Origin: Priapulus caudatus
Taxonomy: Eukaryota > Priapulida > Priapulimorpha > Priapulimorphida > Priapulidae
Assembly: GCF_000485595.1 (NCBI RefSeq)
Contig: NW_014577361.1
Coordinates: 199,031 to 253,828, forward strand
Length of the DNA stretch: 54,798 bases
Direction of reading: 5' to 3'
Shown here: positions 49,014 through 54,798 of the stretch, in pieces
Position numbering within the stretch: position 1 is the stretch's first letter
How the letters are laid out: each line of letters begins with the position of its first letter
The notes under the pieces: model-generated
Database searches by the model: none
What the model saw: only the letters and a program-made list of their open reading frames with translations
What the model was told of the DNA's origin: nothing
Made by a program: the position numbers and the translations under genes

Positions 49014-52000
49014 CTGAAATGAAACAAAAGCCATCAATCAAAGACACATACGAACGTTTGGTCTGGAATAATTCGACTCATATCGTCCCGTCAACGTAGC
49101 TGTACAAGGCACAACTCATGCTCCCCCAGAAGCGTTTGCTAACTCGCTGCAAAAATATGCATTCCTAGTGATTAACAAACATTTCAAATCCAAACCCACA
49201 AAACACAAGGTCGCTCTCAATACTCAGTTATAAGGTAAACTCTGCTATATAAGGCGAACTATTGTCAAGAGCTAATAATACCTAGAGTGACAACGGGAAA
49301 AACGGGAAAAAATAAGATGCTATTCCCACGACAGACCATTATCTACTTTCCCTGCGAGTCTATAAAATTTCAATGGTATTGCATTAAGCAGGAATTCTTG
49401 CTCTCTAAAACAAACCAACCGCGTTGTCAATACAACCCTAGCGGAGATATCGGCCCTAAACCTCCCTCCCACCTGCCAAACGCCGCTTCGAATCCACTTG
49501 CTGTCCGCCATCCTTCACGCGTCTAAGCATTCGGCTACAATCGGTTTCCGCACGCTTGAGCGCTGATAATTGATCGGTCACACCCAATTGGTACTCTACT
49601 AGCCGGCGTTGAATAGACTTAATTAAAAAAACATTGCCGCCCATATGAGGGCATTAGCTGTGCTAGAAAGATAAATGAGATAAAGGCATAAGCGCGATGC
49701 GCCCGAAAGTCACGCTCACCGCTGCACACTGCACGCCCGAAAACATTCATCAAAAATTATGGCGGAAAAACCCGAACCTCTCACGAAGGCAACCGCTTAG
49801 CCCGCGTGGAAGGATGGGACAGAAGTGGAGTCGAGACGGCGTTTGCATCGAAGGGCGATTCTAGGAGGCCGATATCTCCGCGCCTAGGCTATCAGTACTG
49901 ACAAGCGTTGGTGTGTTTTAGGGAGCAAAGAATTCTGCTTAATGCAGGACATGAATTATATAGACTCTGCAGGCAAAAGTAGAATAATGTTGTCGGAAAT
50001 CAGAATATTTCCCGTTTTCCGTTGACACTCCTAGTATTATTAGCTCTTGATAATGTATTTAATGTTCCAATGATCACAAAAATCATTGATCACTGGTGTC
50101 ACTAGTAATTTCCAGAAAGTAATGGCTGCCTTCACCTGGTAAATTACTGCTTATAAGAGATAACCCACAGTAAATAAATGTAGTGCAGCCACCAATAACA
50201 AGATTTGGCTATTAAGAGTGAGAAAAATTTAAATGAAGACAAAAAAAATTTCACCTACAAAAAAATGTCAAATTTCAAATTTACACGGTCACATGATTTT
50301 TAACCTCTAATGCACGAAAATACGACATGTAATGAAAAAGCCTACTATATCACAGAAATGAAGAGGACGCGCGATGCTACACGTCAGTATCATCCGCTCA
50401 CCTTTCCCGCAGTTGCGCATGAACCTTGTAAACCTCGGGAGGGCAGCAATCCAGGCTTCGAGACGGAAGGGCCACCTGCACCATCTCAAACCGTCGCGTT
50501 GTGGCGTGTTGCGACCGTACGGCATCATTGCCATTCCGTGAATGACCTCCCATCATACAGGATACCTACAGCGGATAGGCAGCCATCGTGATTACATGAT
50601 TATTTCGCATCACAACAGTTTCAACCATACATGTCATATTTCCCAGACCTGATATACTATGTGATGAGCTTAATAAGATATAAAGTCAATTAACTTCACA
50701 CTCACCACAGAAAACTATAATCTTTTAAGGATAATAATCAATCCCTTAATCAAAATAATCTTAGGGTCCTTAACTAAGAATAACTCTTAATAAAGACAAA
50801 CGTACAAAACTTACGCAAACGCCCAAACATCTGATTTGCTGCTGAATCCTGCGTAACCTAAAACCTCCGGTGGTGGCCCATTTGATGGGAAAATTTTCGT
50901 ACCACCGCGACACTGTTACCTCGTCATCACAAGACATACCTGCAACAATGACAATAATCATGACAAGTAAAAATTGTCTCATAGATAAGGCATCCGAAAA
51001 ACATAGCCTACAACAGGTATCTATTAAATTGATAAATTAAGTATAAAATATTATAAATTATAAAATGACAATAACAAATACTCAATCAATAAATTAGCAG
51101 AAAATCTTTCAGAAATCTGCTAATCGACAATAAGTATATGGTGTGTGATGTACCACATAGGTGTGGCAATCAGATATATAAAATGGACTAACCGAACCAT
51201 CAAATAGGCGCTCATCGACAAATGCGCTTAATGTCGATAAAAAGCGATTAATAACGACTGCGTTCAGACGGAGCTATAAAGGAGCAATCTCTGTAGATTC
51301 ACCATCTAATTCCCAAACGCACGTGTTCAGCACGCTCGGAGCAGGCCTACCTCCGAAAGCCCGAAAATCCGCCGACCATTGATCGCATTGCTCATTGCGA
51401 CGAGGCAGTTTCTTGCCGGCGGATCTTCGATAATGAACGTTCATGCATCGAGGGTACCACATCGGCGCTGCACACCTGCACGCACGAGGCGAGCAGCAGC
51501 GCCAACCTGGCTGACATCGTGACTCGTTCTACGCAGTATGTCACGCAGGCAACCTGTCGAGTCGAAAAGACACGGATGCGCAAAACGTGCAAATAATAAT
51601 TCAACTTTGTAAATAATATAAATTGATAATGAAATTTGTGTGTGCAATATTAACTATGGACTAAATAGCAGGCACTAACCAATCCAGCAACATTAAAAAA
51701 GCATGGAGGAATTTAGTACTCGATCGTGGCCAGGCAGGGAAATAAGAGGAAACATCCTGCTAACAGTGTTTGAGGGGGGGGGGGGGGGCGTGGCATAACC
51801 ATCTTCATGAAGTTTGTTACGATCCAGAGGCCGTTTGCTTGCTGGAGTACTCCATACAGCTGCACCAAGGTTAGGTGTGGAGTTGCCTAGAACAATAACA
51901 GGAATGACTGAAGCTCAAGAGATGGGAGCGAGACACTAAAAATAGCTTTGTATCAACATCACAAATTAAAAGCACAGAATAAACAAATGTCACGCTAACC

Positions 52001-54781
52001 CTTATGTCAAATTTCATGCAATCAACGTCTAAATACACAATACATCCAATTCAGTAAAACTAAACACTCAACGGCTAGTTAGACATCAACATAATAGATT
52101 CTCAATTCAAAATCAACGACAGAACAGATCAGAGAGTTACATTACGTCATCACTTTAGCTCAGTGATAATGCCTAAACATGATACAACAGACAGCAGTAC
52201 TTCAACCGAAAACATCCGAGTCCTCAAACAAGTCTTACAAGGGCACACGCTGCTACGACAGGCGGTGCACTAGTTGCAACTCTAAACGTGCTGCAATTAA
52301 TATTGATTAAATATTAAATATTTATTGAATTTATTATTAAGCTATAATATAAAGGCCAGCACAAAGCGCATCAAAGCTAATATTCTCCATACTAGACCGC
52401 AAATACTCGTGGCTAGCAATAATCAACTACTTATGACAAAATAAAGCTCTAGTCCCCCCATTTCACTGCGCGTTGCTTAAACCTCAACCAGAAAGCAGGT
52501 GAGAAAACTGGCCATTTCTGGCAACGGTAGGGGAGCAAGCCAACGCCGACTTGTTGCCAAACAATTTGCCTCGAAGTGGTTAGGGACGTCACACAATTTT
52601 TATCTTTGCTACACCCGTACCGCTGTACCCCACCGCTGCACGTTCTGTGGGAAAGCAACGCGAAACTGTCAACAACATCGGAGAATTGAACAACATCTGA
52701 GGTATTTTCAAATACGTTTATAAGACAACGTGCAGTGAAATGGAGAAGTAGAGTTATTTTCATAAGCTAGGTATTATAGTACACAAGATTTGCTATCTAT
52801 ACTGGAAAATAGCGTATGGAATGCGCATTGTAGCGCTTTAAACATTACTAATGCAGCACAGGTACGTCAATCACTTTGCTTCCTCGATAAAGTCTCTTCC
52901 ATCATCGGTCTTCCTCAATCACTATGATTCGCCGACTCGATGCTGCCTCGGCAACAAGCCCCGCCGCACGTACCCTGCAATGAGCCATCATAGACAATTG
53001 CATAGTAATAATCGGGCGACGAACCGCAGTACTGTCTTCTTTGGCCTGTACGACTGTAATGGCGTTGCGTGCCGCGAGAGGAAATATGATCAAAGCCAAT
53101 GTTAACAAACTAAAAACATAAACCTTAATACTTAATGCTGTAAAACCCCAATTTCACCCTCAATAAACCTGGCAACTCTTACTGCAGATTACAACAATGA
53201 CATTCAGCACAGTGATTCAACTCACACCCAAACTGGCCACTGCTAAATTCGTCCCAGCAATGATGAGTCACTGGGGTCGATTTCCCACTTGTCATCAATG
53301 CAATTACCTAAAAGCAAAATATACAGGTAACTAAACAATGTCGAACTGATAAAACTTAATTCCATGATATACAGTCACAGACAAGTGATAAGAAAATAAC
53401 ACAGCAATACTAAATAGATAAGGATTTCGTAACAAATTAAGAGAATTTATTTATACGATGAATCTAATTCACCTGTCGCAAGAGTTAAGTTACCAGACTG
53501 GGCAGAGCTGACATTCAACATAGTCAGACTCACACACTTAGGGCAGTATGCTGTCTCAGTAGCAAAACTTCTACATACTGAACACTGTGAAACTAGAAGC
53601 TGAAAATACTTTTTCACTGCTTACTGCAAAGAGAAATCCAGCTACCAAAAATCGACCTGTAATCATTTGAGGGACTCCAGAAAATATCGTTTATAAGTCA
53701 GATGCCTGTTCTACAGACATGTTCACTGTGCATTACTGCCACTCAGTGAACCAAAAAAGCATGTCTTTGAGACAGAGTAAAAGAAGTGACACATATGTCT
53801 ACTATAGCATGACGCTATCATATTCTAACGCAAATCAGTACGCATGACTTAGACCAGCAAGTTTGCGCACCAAAGCTCTAGATTTCACATAGGAGGTTGC
53901 GTCAAACCGCGTACCAAACCTGAAGATCAATAATTAACATAAGCATAAAAACTTCTCAATAACTTCTAACAACTAGGCTCGAGACATTGAAACATCAAAC
54001 CAAGTTAATACTATCATAAGTCGAAATTGAAAAGAAAATGTCAGTGTGAACTATACCGTCAAGAAATATCGAACGGGAATTAATGTTGACATTGACATAT
54101 TCCACACAAACAACTGCTACAAGGAAGTGACAACTGACATTGCTTACCACCACAGTTTGTGGCTTGTGATATTGGATGAGCCTCAGAATCGTGAGTAACA
54201 TGGTTTTTCCGAACAAGTAATACTGTCCATTCGGCTGCTTTGATATGATAAATTGCCTCACTAGCAGATCGGACTAAAAAAACACGAAGCAGGTTTACTA
54301 ACAAGCAAGGCATTCTAATGACAGATGAACATCAAATAACGTCAGTATACATCTACATTTTTAAATATTTATACCCAATTAAAAAATTAAAATGTATTTA
54401 TAAAATAGCATGGCACACAGAAAACGTTTGCAATGTCGATTAGGCAATTAAGGGCACATCATGAAACTTATGGGAATGTAAAAATAACTTAAGCCTTGAA
54501 GGCATGATTGAATTCGATCAGGTACTAAATTCCTTGGGAAACGCCTGAATAATATATAATATAATATATAAAATAAAGTATATATATATATAGTTCATGG
54601 TATGTGCATAGAAGCAGAGCAAACTTAGCATGCCACTCAAATTGTTGAGCAGCACCCCTGAACAGGACATGTGTAGAGGCTGGGTCTCGAAGAATTCTTC
54701 ACGCAAAGCAGCCCTTGCCTTTCGCGTCGGCTCGTAGTAGCTCTCTGCCCTCTGCCTGGTCATGTCTCTCTCATACACCAC
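48933..54781 (-). CDS. TEC-family (Btk29A-like) tyrosine kinase, SH2 and kinase domains, frame broken by many indels; 5' end off window
   Basis: The exons, in order, are about 54781-54655 (SH2: DMTRQRAE, LLRADAKGKGCF, NSSRPSLYT), 54273-54148 (SH2: GQYYLFGKT, LIQYHK; clean), 53877-53842 (AGLSH), 53307-53228 (DDKWEIDPSD, SSGQFG), 52974-52866 (FIEEAK), about 52644-52562 (VQRYGCSKDK), 51553-51351 (GCLRDILRR, ARNCLV, FGLSE), 50939-50815 (activation loop), 50565-50402 (MPYGRNT, CPPEVYK) and 49013-48933 (C-terminal lobe, stop). The order and borders match a cytoplasmic TEC kinase that couples receptor signals to tyrosine phosphorylation. Conserved words fall in different frames within the same exon, separated by 1-2 base insertions or deletions. 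Either this stretch has uncorrected read errors or the copy is dead. The PH and SH3 parts would be beyond 54.8 kb. Confidence 0.82.
49014..50401 (-). other. Last intron of the TEC kinase locus
   Basis: It contains a tRNA-like element near 49.5 kb and otherwise unassigned sequence. Confidence 0.5.
49485..49560 (-). repeat. tRNA-like, SINE-type element
   Basis: On the minus strand, TAGCCGAATGCTTAGACGC resembles an A box and TGGATTCGAAGC a degraded B box at near-normal spacing, but no cloverleaf can be completed. It is probably the head of a tRNA-derived repeat. Confidence 0.3.
50402..50565 (-). CDS. TEC kinase C-lobe exon
   Basis: Skipping single inserted bases makes ILMWEVFTEG readable before MPYGRNT. 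LDCCPPEVYK follows in another frame and MRNC in a third. At least five length errors occur within about 60 bases of otherwise conserved coding sequence. Confidence 0.78.
50815..50939 (-). CDS. TEC kinase activation-loop exon
   Basis: The words YVL and DDEVT, then GGTK, then FPIKW, then PPEVLGYAGFSSKSDVWAF are all present in order but spread over shifting frames. Together they match the Btk29A activation loop and P+1 loop closely. The extra bases fall in or near short homopolymers (AAAA, TTTT, CCACCACC). The donor reads TTTGC|gtaagt, where TTTG|gt would give the expected Phe-Gly. Confidence 0.8.
51774..51788. repeat. Poly(G) run
   Basis: About 15 consecutive G residues within an intron of the kinase locus. 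Confidence 0.85.
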
Positions 54782-54798
54782 CTACAAACATAGGCACA

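Noticed and set aside
50770-50982. Small secreted protein with leader MRQFLLVMIIVIVAG on the minus strand
   Set aside because: The apparent leader is the pyrimidine-rich acceptor of the kinase activation-loop exon, and the rest is that exon in mixed frames.
51351-51553. Pseudokinase with HRD changed to IED and DFG changed to IFG
   Set aside because: The altered residues coincide with single-base length errors; the normal motif words are present in neighbouring frames, so motif loss cannot be trusted.

Overview
This is animal nuclear DNA. Genes are split by canonical GT/AG introns, AATAAA signals follow the stop codons, microsatellites fill much of the space, and the telomere-type motif is CCCTAA/TTAGGG. 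An acyloxyacyl hydrolase, a cholinesterase and a Btk29A-like TEC kinase together suggest a bilaterian invertebrate that is neither an insect nor a nematode. A mollusc, annelid or other marine invertebrate fits best, but I cannot name the species.

Layout. 1-11.3 kb holds no recognised gene. It is a field of CT, GATA, CATA, CA, CAGA and trinucleotide repeats plus two telomere-like stretches. 11.4-17.7 kb carries an intact secreted or membrane-tethered cholinesterase on the + strand (three coding exons, 607 residues). 17.7-24.9 kb is repeats, a perfect hairpin element, an inverted pair of GACAATTACCCC minisatellites and a 10-N assembly gap. 24.97-27.4 kb holds a small + strand gene for a novel Gly/Tyr/His/Asp-rich repeat protein with a hydrophobic N-terminal segment. 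29.3-34.7 kb carries twelve cleanly phased minus-strand exons of acyloxyacyl hydrolase (AOAH); its N-terminal saposin part is not securely found. 38.2-42.4 kb is T-rich and then GTAC/ACACG-rich degenerate sequence. 45.3 kb has a tRNA-His. 48.9-54.8 kb holds the SH2 and kinase-domain exons of a TEC-family tyrosine kinase on the minus strand, running off the right edge.

The genes do not form a pathway or operon and each appears to be an independent transcription unit. The most informative oddities are four. (1) A 36-bp minisatellite copies the 5' splice site of the AOAH catalytic exon five times. (2) The new GYGHDD repeat protein matches no family I know. (3) A (CCCTAA)n array sits in the loop of an inverted repeat. 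(4) The kinase exons and the tRNA-His carry many 1-2 base indels while their conserved motifs are almost free of substitutions. That last pattern suggests consensus error in the right part of the window rather than pseudogene decay. The AOAH and cholinesterase exons are free of it.
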